A stretch of DNA of 64,000 bases from Trissonchulus latispiculum (GCA_030248195.1 JASAND010022323.1:1-64000); one strand, 5' to 3'. Positions 10,490-22,792 are shown, counted from the first letter of the stretch. Notes: generated from the letters alone by a model not told the origin. Numbers and translations: made by a program.

Positions 10490-12425
10490 GAAAGAGCTGA
10501 ATAAATTTTGCATCCCTCAACTAGTTCTAATTACACTCATAATTTTAGAGGTTCTAATTCAGTGGTTTATAAGTTTATGTAGAAGCTCCGGGTTCTAGCC
10601 CAAGCCCTACTTCAGTATGCATGTGTCTATTTAGTATATATATATATATATATATATTCTATGTAAATTGTCCTTTATATTTTGGACATTTGATCATATG
10701 TTTGTGTTGTTTGTTGCGTATATAATTGCTGTATTTATTTGGACAATTCATATATTTGGGCACTTATCATATATTTGGACTCATATATATTTTGACAATT
10801 TATCATATTTGTCGTATATATTCTGTATTTTGTAGTTTTATGGTTTTGTTGTATTATTCTTATTTAGTCAGGGTATTAAATGAACCTAGGAACCCTAAAA
10901 TTATGGGAAATCTTAATCCTAAATTGGAAATTGAATAAATTTTTAAGTTCCGCTAAGCTTGAGTCAAAGAGCCCAGGCCTTGGCTACACGGATTACTTGC
11001 ACAGTAGTGAGGCAACTGCAATTAAGATATCGTAAGTTAGCTCGCCTGACCGGTTCTGACAGGTATTGTATAACCTCCACGCATGGCGACGAAATGTGTG
11101 CTGACGCAACCTGCTGAATGTTGCCATGCCACAGACCAGTTGCATCCAGCGCGTCTCTGTGAACCGGCGGCATTTGAGACTTTGTGAGTGATCTAACAGT
11201 TAGCTACATCAGTGCATGCTCTCCGCTCCTGCCGCCCTGACCTTGTAACTCGTCAACCACAGGCATCCGTAATAAACCTGAGAACTCCGAAACAGTATTT
11301 TTATAACGCAAATATATATATATATATATATCCTGGTATATGGAAACTTAAGTTATATAATGTTACATAATATATAAATATAATAGTTGTCTTAATCGCG
11401 CTCGCCAAATACACCCATATCATGTAAATCCGTAAGTCGTTTTTCCTATTCTACACTTCTACTTTTGGTTCTACACTTTACAATTCTTAAATATCTACGT
11501 TTCAGGTTTTATATACCATTCATCATAAGCGATTGAATTGCTGAAAAAACCAAATTGCTAACTTTTTCTTTTCCGTGACAGGAAATCAGACCTGGAAGGG
11601 GGGGTGACCCGGAAAGAAGGGGGTCCGACAGATATTTCTACTCTACCACAGCACCCAAATATTTCAACTAACGATAAACTATTTACAAAAGTTAGGAATT
11701 CCGCGACTCTTAGTAGGAAAAGGCCAAACCCTCTTCTCTCTCAACCTCCTGATCTGACCCGGGGCCAGAGGGGCTTTCTGGGGGCTCTTGTGGATTCATT
11801 GCAGTTCAATCTAAACAAAATAGCCCAAATGTTATAACCCTACACTTCACCTACATCCTCAACTACAGCCTGAACTTTCCCTTATTAGTGCTGATTACCT
11901 CCCGAGCCATAGAAATTATCCAGGGTTACCCATTTTATTCTGTAACCCGGTCCCAGGTCAGCATTATTGATTTAACTTTGAGGTGGGCCCTAGGGGGCTC
12001 CATTCCCTCCATAGCCACAATCGCCTGTAAATCGCGAAACTATGGCTCTAATACGGTTAAACCCCCCAGGGCATATCGCACATTTGAAAACTGGGATGGT
12101 TGGAGCCTGGCAGGACCGGCCGGCGAGTCTGGAGGGGTGTCAGAGAGCCCCCCCTTTCTCCAGGTCTTCTCCCTGCCCCCTGGCCTGAGGAAGGCGTCAT
12201 TGCGATTCACGTTCATAACTATAAAATGAATTAGAGAAAAAATCAAACGTCACATCCTTCGCAGGTGCTCATACGCACAACCACACTTAATGTTAAAGTA
12301 ATTAAGTTCTATGGACATTATACAGTGCATCCATGAAGTTATTTCATTTTATGTACCTTCACCACACACGTTCTAGAGTATCTATTCTTCGAATATATGC
12401 ATACACATGGCCAGACATGTGCAGG
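10490..12425. other. no supported gene; two TA microsatellites
   Basis: (TA)n tracts occur at 10635-10657 and 11312-11331. Two adjacent plus-strand open frames (about 11604-11837 and 11888-12229) encode Pro/Ser-rich sequences without any domain I recognise. I regard them as unproven. Confidence 0.45.
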
Positions 12426-12429
12426 AGGG

Positions 12430-12612
12430 GAAGTTCTGGGGGGGGGTGAAGGGCGGTCGAAGGCCGCCGAAAAACCGGATTTTTCCGGTTTTTTACCGGA
12501 AAAATCCGGATTCTGGGGGGGGGGTGAGGGACCCCTCTGGGGGGGGTGAGCTCAGGTCTGGGGGGGGGTGAGCTCAGGTCTGGGGGGTGAAAACCCCCCA
12601 AACCCCCCCAAG
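12430..12612. repeat. G-rich tandem block with perfect hairpin
   Basis: A perfect 15-bp hairpin (arms 12475-12489 and 12495-12509, loop TTTTT) is followed by repeated units of GGTGAGCTCAGGTCTGGGGG. Several G-runs of seven or more would allow G-quadruplexes on the plus strand. It is not coding. Confidence 0.7.
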
Positions 12613-12972
12613 CACACGTATGCACATGGCATATAGTTGAATTGTTTGGTTATTCTTCGGTTAAATTCTATACACAATTGAACTTGCGATTCTCTTACGT
12701 TATAGTAAATACCTTAAGGTGGTGATTCCTTTTGGGCACATATTGTTGGCTGACGGCTCAAACCAAGACGAAATTTGATGAAAGTTTCCAAAATAAGTTC
12801 ATTTGGTGTTCTAACACCCTCCGCGCAATCCCGCTTCAAAATATCGAGATTTCCGTTCAGGACGGTTTTTGCAAATTTTTTACAGTTGAGCAGCAGCTGC
12901 ATAGTTATGACTATACTCATTTGAAAGATCTCGTTGAGCTCTACATTTTTGCTTTTGGAAGTAACTTTCTAG

Positions 12973-13719
12973 GTTGATAATTCCGTATACGCACACTTGC
13001 ACTGAGACTTGAGTGCACTCAATGCATCTAATTCCGTAGACGCACACTAGACTTTCAGTTAGAGTTTAAACTGGTCACACTGACCTTTTGCAAAAGGCAT
13101 CTAATTCCGTAGACGCACACCTCTTGAATAGTAACAGTAATGAGGGAAAATTTTCTTGTTTTCGGAAATTAAGTTAATGAAATATAAAAAGTTGGAAAAT
13201 GGTCTCACTATAGTTACACCGTATCAAACAAACAACATAATAGTGCTTTTTAAACAACAAAGAGACAGGCAATAATCAGCAAAAACATTGTCAGCAAACA
13301 AGAAACAGAATTTCGTATTTCATATGGTTATTAATCATAATAAAATTATGCGATTTGATTTGAATTTATTTGGATTTTGTAGATTTGAGACAGGCAGATG
13401 GTCCGAAATTTTGCTGATTATTGCTTGTCTGTTTGTTGTTTGAAAAGCACAATTAGGTTGTTTGTTTGATACGGTGCACTATAGTGAAACCATTTTCCAA
13501 CTTTTTATATTTCATTAACTTAATTTCCGAAAACAACAAAACTTTCCCTCATTACTGTTACTATTCAAGAGGTGTGCGTCTACGGAATTAGATGCCTTTT
13601 GCAAAAGGTCAGTCTGACCAGTTTAAACTCTAACCGAAAGTCTAGTGTGCGTCCACGGAATTAGATGCATTGAGTGCACGCAAGTCTCAGTGCGAGTGTG
13701 CGTATACGGAATTATCACC
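12973..13719. mobile_element. 747-bp fold-back element with 8-bp TSD
   Basis: Long inverted arms (about 12976-13245 and 13455-13717) share TGATAATTCCGTATACGCAC, GCATCTAATTCCGTAGACGC, AAAGTTGGAAAATGGT and other blocks. CTTTCTAG immediately precedes (12965-12972) and follows (13720-13727) the element: a perfect 8-bp target-site duplication. It inserted into the TTAA-flanked element. The motif AATTCCGTAGACGCACAC recurs inside each arm. There is no ORF of note. Confidence 0.85.
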
Positions 13720-13944
13720 CTTTCTAGCTCTTCTGTAGTTTGAGATATGACCGGTTCTCTTATTTTGGTTTTGAAAAACTTGTCATTTTTGCAGAAATCT
13801 AATAATCCAAGATTTCTTGAGCTACGCAAGCCGTAAAATTAAACTAAGGGTGTCGATTTGAAGGTCTCGTCGAGGTCGATCAAACGAGGCATGATAATCT
13901 TCCAACTGCTATCCTGTGAGCTGCTATTATAAAAAAGTAGTTTT

Positions 13945-14096
13945 TGCAAAAACATGACCAAATTTTTTCCAGCATTTTTGTGGAGCATTTACTATGCAAG
14001 CTAGAGGGTTGCCACTTACTAGACATGTTTTACACAAAAATACCCAGGGACCCTTTTTTAGTTGCCCCGATTGCTGCTTTGTAGCTAAAGTGGCCG
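13945..14096 (+). repeat. dispersed repeat, copy 2
   Basis: Second copy of the repeat at 2482-2612, lying in the right half of the TTAA-flanked element. The order of conserved blocks is the same in both copies. Confidence 0.65.
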
Positions 14097-14463
14097 TTTG
14101 CTAAAGTTGGGAAAAGTAGGCAAAATCCAGGTTGCGCAAACATTTTAGTTAATTTCTTCTTAACGAAGAGTGATTTCATGATAATTAAAAAAGGGTCCCT
14201 AGCTATTTGATTGTGGAATCAATCAAATGATGTAGCCGATGCCTCACGAAAAAATTTACTTTAGTCTGCAAAAAACTGCAAAATTAAAGTACTTCGAAAA
14301 TCCAGTGAAATAGTTTCCGAAAACTGAAGCTAGTTTCATTGTATTCATTAGAAAAAGAAAATCTTAACCTCCATTTTGATATAAAAATGGCGTCTTAACT
14401 CCAAGTAATTAATGAGTAATAAGGGTTCAAAGTTGATGTCTCCAAAAGGAATCACCACCTTAA

Positions 14464-16344
14464 GGGAAGGACGTACGTATTTGGTGTTCCTAAATAAATT
14501 CAGTGAGAATAATAAATTCATATTAAAGTCAAATACGTATACTCACTATATACTCATTTAATCGCATTATCTGCGAAAGCCGAAAAGATATTAACTGTAT
14601 TTCGTCATTATTCAAAACAAGTTACACAAGCTATAATGAAGTTAGTGATCCAACCAAGTTAGCTGGGACTGATTTTTCGAATTTGCTTAGTTTACGAAAA
14701 TTTTGAAGTTTGATACGTGCGTAACAGTCCTTATATTATATTGAGAACTATTCCTTCGAAATCGAAAACTGTTTTCGGCCATTAATTTAGGCAATTAAAG
14801 CAAGTGTTAGCGTGGAAACGAAAGGAGAAACACTTTAGGCAGGAAAACATTGGCATTGTAGCCGAGGGAAAAAATCTGACATTTTCCAGACCGTCACGTT
14901 TCCGAAGACACGCCACAGCTACGAAATTTTATGTTCGAGCATGTCTGTTTTAAAATTCTAATTCAATTGGCCATTTGACTCTTTGAGTAAAATGAAAATG
15001 CAAGCATTAATTGCAAGCTCTGTAGTCGCTGTGCTCACCCTTTTCTACACCCATTTTAGTTTTGGCAATTATTGTCTGCATAAAATTTTCCCAGCATGTA
15101 TGAATGAAAACAAAACCATTTTTCCAGTCCAGCTTTACCTCAAATATTTCCAGTTGATACCAGGTTTTCATGACTGGTCCAAGCGGATTACTTTCCAAAA
15201 AGGCGAAACAATAATAATTGCAGAACTTAGCAGCAATAGTCCAATTAACACGCGGCGTTGTGATTAAATTAACCATTGCGCAAATGGAATGCTTTGGTCG
15301 TACCCGAAGACACGAATGTTTAAAACTGGAGCAAACAAATGCAACTTAAACAAATGATCGAACTATAAAACTGTCAGCTGCAGCTGAACCAGCTGGTTTG
15401 GACAACTGTTTCCAGTCTTGAGCATATTACGTTCGTTTGGATTTTTCCGCCCAGGAGCGCGTCCTTTTTAGCAACCGGGGGAGGATGAAGTAAACATAAA
15501 ATTTTTAATCACAAAATTGTCGAAATTGATGCTGTTTAGTCGAATGGGTTAAGCTGGATTTAATGCTGAGACAAAATTGAGGTTGAATATTCAGTATAAA
15601 TCTGTAGCTTAATTTTTCGCTCAAAGTACCCCCTTAATTTGCTAAAAGGTGCCAAAACGTAATTGCCTAATTTCTTCCGGCCCAGATTCTGTTCTTTTAG
15701 GTGTCATTTTAATTAAAAGGCCTAATTTGTAAAACAAAGCTTAAATTTCCGGCCAGAATTATATGAGCAGTGGTAAAAATTTTGCCAATGTTTTCAGCGT
15801 AGCTTACGTATATATTTGGCTTTATATAGTAGCCGGAAGCATTCGCACGTAAGTAATTTTATGCATGCAATAAAGATGCTAACCATACGTACACCATAAC
15901 ATATAACAGCCCACATATACATAAACTTTACAGCAATACGTGCACATCAACGCTAACACAGCCACGCTTACACATCACTTGCATACAATACTCAGACTTA
16001 CACGTTACGCACACACGAACGTTTTGGCATTTAAAGTTTTAAGCCTTTGACCTGTAGTGGTAATTTTTTTGCCCCTCACACGCAAGGCCACAGATCGAAT
16101 AACTGAAATGATAAAAGTTTCTGTTATTCTTGAACAAGATAAACGAATTATTGATGCCGTATAATCATTGTCGTGCTTTGCTGTATATTAATCACTGTAG
16201 TAATTTACGTATAATCTTGTATTAATTTGTCATATATTATCACTATAGTTGCTTTGCAGTGCTTGCTTATCCTATGTCCTGTATTGTTTGTTACTATACT
16301 GTATTGTTTGCTTGCAACAGGAGTTTCATCTTCTGAAGGGGTGA
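14464..16344. other. no firmly supported gene
   Basis: The only item of note is a plus-strand frame from the ATG at 14992 to 15267 (about 91 codons). Its first 25 residues (MKMQALIASSVVAVLTLFYT onward) look like a secretion signal and three Cys follow. There is no domain match and no transcription signal, so it may be chance. The stretch 15840-16015 is rich in CA/TA dinucleotides. The rest shows nothing. Confidence 0.35.
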
Positions 16345-17575
16345 GTGATGTTCCAGGTGTATAAATTCATAAGTAAAAGCATAGCTAAATAATTAAATGT
16401 TTAGTGAGGGAAATTAATTGCTACGTATCAAAATTATTAAAATTAGTTGTTTAATTAAACTCTAACTAAAAGCTACTTACCTAAAAGCTTTTCTTTATTC
16501 AAGTATTCAAAGTATCAACGATTCTGTAGTAGGACTGCTTTCATCTCTCTTTCAAAGGTTATTATGGTAGTTTTCGAAGGCAAGCTGAAGCTAGTAGTCT
16601 CTTACGTAAAAGCACGAGATATGCTGATGTTTTCTTATTGGCAGGAGAATTTTGGAAATTGGCGTGACCAAGAGTAGATGATAGGAAGAGTATGACACGG
16701 GACTCTTCCTAGTGTAATTGGCCTGTCAGATGCTCGGCACATTAAGGCCGAAATCTCGGGGGGGGGGGGTCACGGTTAACACAGTTAACCATGTGTTTAT
16801 ATGCGTTTGAACTAAAATGAATCTGATTGGCTAATCCCCTACCTTATGTCAAAATTACGTGTATAAGGTGACCCCCCCGAGATCTCGGGGGGGCTCAGCT
16901 TAACGTTGTTAAGCGTGCGTTTATATGCGTTTGAACTGAAATGCATTTGATTGGTTACTTAGCTATCGTAGCCCTCACCAGTGCATTTCAATAGCAGCAG
17001 CGAAGCAGCCAATCATATGCATTTCAGTTCAAACGCATATAAACACACGCTTAACAACGTTAAGCTGAGCCCCCCCGAGATCCCGGGGGGGTCACCTTAT
17101 ACACGTAATTTTGATATAAGGTAGGGGATTAGCCAATCAGATTCATTTTAGTTCAAACGCATATAAACACATGGTTAACTGTGTTAACCGTGACCCCCCC
17201 CCGAGATTTCGGCCTTAATGTTCCGAGCATATGACAGGCCAATTACACTAGCAAGGGTACGGTGTCGTACTCTTGCTATTATTAACTCTTGGCGTGAGTT
17301 AGTTCTTGGAATTGAATTACAATCGTGACAGTTGATGGATATTTTGTTCCAATTTTCAAGTTTGTATGTTTTCTTTAATAGTATTACGAAATATGCCTGA
17401 AAGCATGAGTCAAAAGCTTCGTCAGAGAAAGAGTTTAAGGAGACAGCCAACTTTTTATGCTTTTTGATGGAAAGAGCTTTCGACTTTTTGATAGAACGCA
17501 ATTAGAAAAGAGGTTTACAGTAACACGTGAGAGGCGGGGCTAGTAGAAATATAAAAGTCAATTATGTGAGTCGTT
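16345..17575. repeat. dispersed repeat of about 600 bp, copy B, split by an insertion
   Basis: Left part 16345-16668 and right part 17292-17575 together match copy A at 7813-8422. Copy A acts as the empty site: it has GGCGTGAC running directly on, where copy B holds the 623-bp element and a repeated GCGTGA. Confidence 0.8.
16669..17291. mobile_element. 623-bp fold-back MITE of the CAAGAGT family
   Basis: It begins CAAGAGTAGATGATAGGAAG and ends with the complement (ACTCTTG). Flanks are GCGTGAC (16662-16668) and GCGTGAG (17292-17298), a 7-bp duplication with one mismatch. The related empty site is visible at 8130-8160. Nearly the whole length is self-complementary, with inner arms carrying C/G tracts (near 16750 and 17190, 16875 and 17070) and GTTTATATGCGTTTGAACT. 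No ORF is present. Confidence 0.9.
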
Positions 17576-17694
17576 GGTGGTGTGCTGTTGCTGGTTGCTA
17601 GCTTGCCTTTGTCTCTACCTGTGGACTGAACTCTGTATCTTATATGTTACAACCTTGCCCTATCCCGCAAAAGAACACAAAATGCCGGTTTATC

Positions 17695-19376
17695 TTCAGT
17701 TGTCAGAATTTCATTAGTCAGAAATTAACTATTCAATCATATGTCAGAATTTAGGTTTTGAAGCAATATAATTGAACTTTCATTTTTCAGAATTTTATAA
17801 AAACAATTGTCTTTCTACCGCAAAGTCTAACAAGAAGGCTGACTTGCTGATTTTATAAACAGTATCCTAGAGAGACGAATGTATGACTGTGTCTCTACTT
17901 TCAGCCAAAAGCAAAGATGCTCTTTTCAAGACGGTTCAGTACAGCAGAGGTGGTTCCGTCTAGGTAGGTACATCTTCCGAACGAGAAATCACGAATAGGC
18001 TATGTTGGATTTATACTTGTTGCAATAAATAAAGACTGAAAAACTAGAAGATTATAGGTTTTTGAGTGTGCGTGTGTCCGACTGATCGCAAATCCACTTA
18101 CCCAATCCGACTGCAGAACGGCAATCTATATTAACTACCACAAGTTTATTGTGAAAATACAGAGTAATGGGATGTCAAAAGAATTTAAACATATAGTCCA
18201 CAGATAATAATTTTCATCAGTAAATATACATCCTATCAATTGAATAAAAAATACCAGCGAAAATAATACAAAGCCAAAAAACAAGACAAAATCGGTCGAC
18301 TTCCGACCCAAAGCTCAGAATTTGGCAAACCCGGCTGTACAGAGAGAAGAGAAGCTGGAACCCGACCTCCCGCCAAGATGTTAGTATCAGAGCAGAACCA
18401 CAGGAGCTCAAAACTTGAATTTTTGAATTATTAGCTAAGTAAACTGAGGTCTACACATAAGGACAATCTTTCAATTCGTTCATTCCTAAACATAGCCTTT
18501 CATTTTAATAATTCAAAGTTGAAATCAAGGAAAATATTATTAAATACTTCACAGCTTTTCCGTTCATACCATAAGAAAAACAGTATATACAAGAGTGCAT
18601 AATTGCACTTTAAGATGAAGAGTAAGCCACTAGAGGGCTTCTCTTCACTGCACTGCGTAACGGTTCTCCGCCCACAATACGCTAATTTTCCCCGTTTGAG
18701 GGGGGGGGGTCGATAAGCATACCCCCTACCCATTTGGTCGGGGGGGGGGGGTAGCAAGAAGAGGTCCCCGTTTGAAGGGGGGGGTTAGCTAAAAGCGGTT
18801 CCCGTTTGGTGGGGGGGTAGGCAGAAGGGGTCCCCGTTGGGGGGTCGCCAAGCCAGACTAAGATTGGCGAATTTGATTGGCTGTTGGCGACCCCTCCAAA
18901 CGGGGAACCCTTCTGCCTACCCCCTCCCCCCACCAAACGGGGACCTCTTTCTGCTACCCCCCCTCACCAAAAGGAAGGGGGTATGCGCTGTCGATTTGGT
19001 CAGCTCCCCAAACGGGGAACATTCGCGTGTTGTGGTCAGAGTACCGCTACGCAATGCTAACAAAGAAGTTCCCTCTAGGGGCTTACTCTTCTTCCATAAT
19101 ATAAGGAATTAATTATGGACTCTTGGTATATGACATAAATTATGTAAATAGAAGAGATAAAGACAAACCTAACTGTAGTAACACAGCACGAGTTTAAAGA
19201 GTTAATTTTTGCACTTCTCTACTCTGGAAGGCCCTAAAATTTCGCAGCCAACATGTGATATTTTTAATTTTGGAGAAATTAAGAAAATAAAATTCTGACT
19301 AATGAAATTGTGACAAATGAAAGTTCAATTTATAGTTCAAAATTTAAATTCTGACTTTTACAATTCTGACTGATGA
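17695..19376. mobile_element. possible TIR element bounded by inverted AGTCAGAATTT repeats
   Basis: About 110 bp at 17695-17815 (TTTCATTAGTCAGAA, ATGTCAGAATTTAGG, AATTGAACTTTCATTT, CAGAATTTTAT) is the imperfect reverse complement of 19270-19376. The 1.5 kb between holds no recognised gene and includes a CAAGAGT MITE at 18590-19125. A TSD could not be read. The short minus-strand frames inside are not supported as genes. Confidence 0.5.
18590..19125. mobile_element. 536-bp fold-back MITE of the CAAGAGT family
   Basis: It starts CAAGAGTGCATAATTGCAC and ends with the complement GGACTCTTG. Flanks GTATATA (18583-18589) and GTATATG (19126-19132) give a 7-bp TSD with one mismatch. The arms share AAGAGTAAGCC and CTAGAGG. 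The interior carries repeated CCCCGTTTG/CAAACGGGG words next to long G or C tracts, inverted around about 18860. It is not coding. Confidence 0.85.
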
Positions 19377-19647
19377 AAGTAGACGAGAATGACGGCTAAT
19401 TTTACCAGAAACAGAATAATCAAATTTTCAAGCTTCAATCTGGGAACAAACATTGGACACAAACAAGCCCTGCAGCTGCAGTTCAATTTTAAAAACGCAA
19501 AAAAGATTTGGTGATGTCTTTTTCTACATTTGTCAAAACACCAGGATCTATTCAGCTCCATTGATGAGCCGTCGAAATCTGGTATGACAGAGGTCGTATG
19601 CACTTTAAATAATACTAACGTAGGTTATTGGTTGTTGATTTGTTTCT

Positions 19648-19671
19648 CCTGCTGCGCCGAGGCGCAGCAGG
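19648..19671. repeat. GC hairpin, 11-bp perfect stem
   Basis: CCTGCTGCGCC, a GA loop, then GGCGCAGCAGG. It is isolated in AT-rich DNA and no T-tract follows it. Its role is unknown. Confidence 0.5.
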
Positions 19672-19882
19672 CCTACTATAATCGGTTTTAAAGCTAGTTT
19701 TTCGGCCACCTCACCCCAGTTGGCATTCCAGTTAGGGGTAGTGTCAGCGATTTTTAAGTGTTGTTTGGAGTGGGAAAGCTGACACGGAATAATGGATAAT
19801 TGCAATTGCATATGCAGTGTTAAGTTTAACACGGCGCCAGTGATAATCATATTCATATAAAAATACACATGCTACACGATAG

Positions 19883-20652
19883 CAAGAGTACATAATACAT
19901 AAGAGTATGACTAACGTCATACGATATATCCGCTACATCCGATGCGCGCTATCGACTGACCCCCCCCCATAAATCAGACCCCCCTCTCCCCGCCCCTATA
20001 CATGTACGGGGTCCAAACGGGGGATCGGGCTCGCGCTTGTATATTTTGTGCACAGGTGTGTAAATCATACAAGCTTAGACTCTATGCACAAATTGGGGCC
20101 CCGTCAAGTTTAACATGTATTATACTAACATAGACTCCAATGCCAATCCCCCGTTTGGATCCCGTACATGTGTAGGGGCGGGGTCAAGGGGGGGTCTGAT
20201 TTATGGGGGGTCACTCGATAGCGTGCAGTGATGTAGCGAGCTCATAATACCATGAGTACATAATGATAAGAGTATGCCACTAGGCAAGCTCTCTCTTATC
20301 AGAGCAAAACTATGCTCTGCTCGCTAACGGCCCACCCCCCTCCCACAAATCAGTACCTAGTCGAAGCGAGGGTACGCTCACTCGCTCTATGTTTACGTGC
20401 TTAAGTTCGAAAACACAAGCAGTGTGTTAGCGAATTTTGTGCCTGCTTCCAGCTTTAGAACACAAACATAGCGCACAAAATTCTTTGAAGTGATGGGTCT
20501 AATTTGCGGGGGGGGGTGGTCCGTTAGCGTGCAGAACATAATTTTTGCTCTGATTACATAGAGTGTGCCTAGTAGCACACTCTTATATTATGTACTCTTG
20601 ATAATACATAGCGCATGGTGCTTGTCATACTCTTATGTATTATGTACTCTTG
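19883..20652. mobile_element. CAAGAGT-family MITE, host of a nested copy
   Basis: It starts CAAGAGTACATAATACATAA and ends with the complement at 20652. Flanks ACGATAG (19876-19882) and ATGATAG (20653-20659) form a 7-bp TSD with one mismatch. The arms pair around about 20080 and include a C-tract followed by ATAAATCAGACCCCCC and its complement. The right arm is interrupted at 20251-20600 by another family member. Confidence 0.9.
20251..20600. mobile_element. 350-bp CAAGAGT-family MITE nested in the previous one
   Basis: It starts CATGAGTACATAATGATAAG and ends TATTATGTACTCTTG. ATAATAC lies immediately on both sides (20244-20250 and 20601-20607), a perfect 7-bp duplication. The arms share AAGAGTATGCCACTAG and the G-rich core seen in the 4977-5282 element (AAGTGATGGGTCTAATTTG). 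Confidence 0.9.
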
Positions 20653-20748
20653 ATGATAGTAACTTTGTTGCGTGCATTCACAATAATATGCAAGTAGCTA
20701 AAAAGGTGAGTTCTGGCACAGCAGAAATTTCGTATGTTAATGGTAGCT

Positions 20749-22792
20749 TAGGGTAAGCTCGCTATGTACGGACATTCGAGACTAAAACTGCATTTTACAT
20801 AGGATTCAGCTTGTCTAGTACGGACACTTATTAGGTTGAGTATGGACACTGCTAGTATTGTATGGACACTTATATTTTAACACACATTTACCATGGTTTA
20901 CATACAGCATTTGTCAGAAAGTTCATAAAATTGTAATGGAATACATAGAAATCATTTGTACAATTATAGAATATACTTAATACAACAGGAGTATGGATTT
21001 ATACGGTATATATGCTAATTTAATATGTTACATACAAAAGCTTTCCCGCTTATTCTTGAAAAATAATTCAATTGAAAAATTAATTCAAATAAATTTATAA
21101 AAATGAAAAACATCGGGCTTTGTTGAAACGTAAACAAAAATAAAAATTAATTAATTAATTAATTAGCAGTGATTAAAGAATGTGTTTAAACAACGTTAAT
21201 TCCTTTTCGAAACCGATTCAAAAATTTTTTGTAAATGCTTTACCGCTTCACTTGACCTGAAAAATAGTTACGTTCCGGTTGTTTATCCGTTTAACCGAGT
21301 CAAATCAAAAGACATTAAGTATAAATTGTACATTTGTCCCAGGTAGCAAGATTCGTTCGCTGACATGCCCAAAGTGCTAGAGAAAAAGTTAGACTTGCAA
21401 AAGTCCATCCACGAGGAGCTGCCGTTTGATTTTTATTTAGGTTATTATGATCGGTTTGATTAAAATGAATTTTAGAAACCAGTAACAACACAAAACATTT
21501 CCCGAAAAGTTAATTTCATGTTTAGGTTAAGTTAAAACGAATCTTTTCTCTACAATTAACATCCTTTTAAGTTACGTGGGCACGGTACTGGCGGACAGGA
21601 CTGGCACAGGATAACCTGAGGAAAGAGGGGTGCAGACCTCTCCAAACAAAAATGAAAAACCCCTCGGCGAGAAGGGACAGACGGTAAACCAGTAAAATTG
21701 CAAATATTTACGCAAATTTTAGCAATTTCTAAAAAACTATCGCTATATAGAAATTGTTAAAAGTAGTGATTTTGTAGAGATTTTGGCTCAAATCTAGCCC
21801 GACCTTGTGCTAATCCACGTTGTTCATGTTGGAACGAAGTGTAATGACTAAATTTGAAATCATATTAAGAAGAAATTATCACTAATTTAAAAAATTTGTA
21901 TAATTTACTTAAAAATTACAAAAGCCTTGCTTGGTTTTGGTTCTCCAGTTCACCCGTGTCAACAACAAGATGTATTAAGTTAATTTAATGAATAAGGATA
22001 CGAATAAGGATATGAATACGGATAAGGATACCAGCTAGATTTAATGAAATACACATTTTCATTTTCTTATACCATGCGTCCAGCTGTTTTCAGATAATGA
22101 AATTTTTTAAATAAGTATTAAAAAATTGTGAAAGGAAATATTAAATAAAACTTGATATTTTAGAGATTACTTGAATTCAATGTTTAGAGAAAAACTAAAC
22201 AAGAAAAAAATGACACTACGAATGCAGAAAAACTGTCGTTAGAACCAATTAAAAAGCTAGTTTTAGAGTCATAGTCATAGGTGACCAAAAGCAGGGCCTT
22301 CTACATAGACTATCTACACGTGTTAAATACGGGTGTTCATACAAAACAAGTGTGTCCATACTAAACACACGTAGTGTTCATACATGACTAAATTTAATTT
22401 TTCCGACGAAAATTCTATTTTAAATCGCAGCTATTGGTCAGAAGAGTTTTATACTTAAATTTTGTCACAGTTGCAAAGTTCATACTCTAAGGATTCTATT
22501 TATATTAAGTTTAACCAAAAACTAATAACCTAAGACTATGAAAACTGCGTTCAAAGTTTACCCATAGATTTTCAAGTAAAGCCGTTTCAGTTTCAAGATT
22601 TCATAGATATGCTCATCAAAATTTTTCTACTGAAGCTACAGAGCTCAAACTTGGCAGACTAATCAAGTGAAAGACGCTCTTTCTATTGGTGCAAAATTTA
22701 TTCAAATAGACCAATCACTGACTTAGATATTTTCAAAAATCTGAAGCACTGTCCATACAAAGCTAGTGTCCGTACTTAGCGAGCTTACCCTA
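20749..22792. mobile_element. 2-kb TIR element with subterminal GGACA repeats
   Basis: TAGGGTAAGCTCGCTA at the left end is matched by its complement at 22777-22792. Inside each end the words TACGGACA and TATGGACAC (or complements) recur several times, as in transposons whose transposase binds subterminal repeats. Nothing in 20.9-22.7 kb looks like a transposase. The interior holds a (TTAA)n tract near 21145 and a (AATAAGGATA)n patch near 21995. No clean TSD is seen. Confidence 0.75.

Larger units (their letters stand above)
12718..14459. mobile_element. TTAA-flanked TIR element carrying a nested fold-back
   Basis: Terminal inverted repeats GGTGGTGATTCCTTTTGG face each other at 12718 and 14459 and match perfectly over 18 bp. 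Both ends are flanked by TTAA (12714-12717 and 14460-14463), the target duplication typical of piggyBac- and Kolobok-type transposons. About 750 bp of the interior is a second, nested element (12973-13719), so the original was about 1 kb. No transposase frame is visible, so it would be non-autonomous. It also contains a dispersed repeat shared with 2482-2612. Confidence 0.8.

Noticed and set aside
14992..15267. Small secreted protein gene
   Set aside because: A signal-like N-terminus alone is weak evidence in AT-rich DNA; no domain, no splice or transcript signals.
18500..19112. Proline-rich frames on both strands
   Set aside because: They translate the C/G tracts and CCCCGTTTG words of a MITE.
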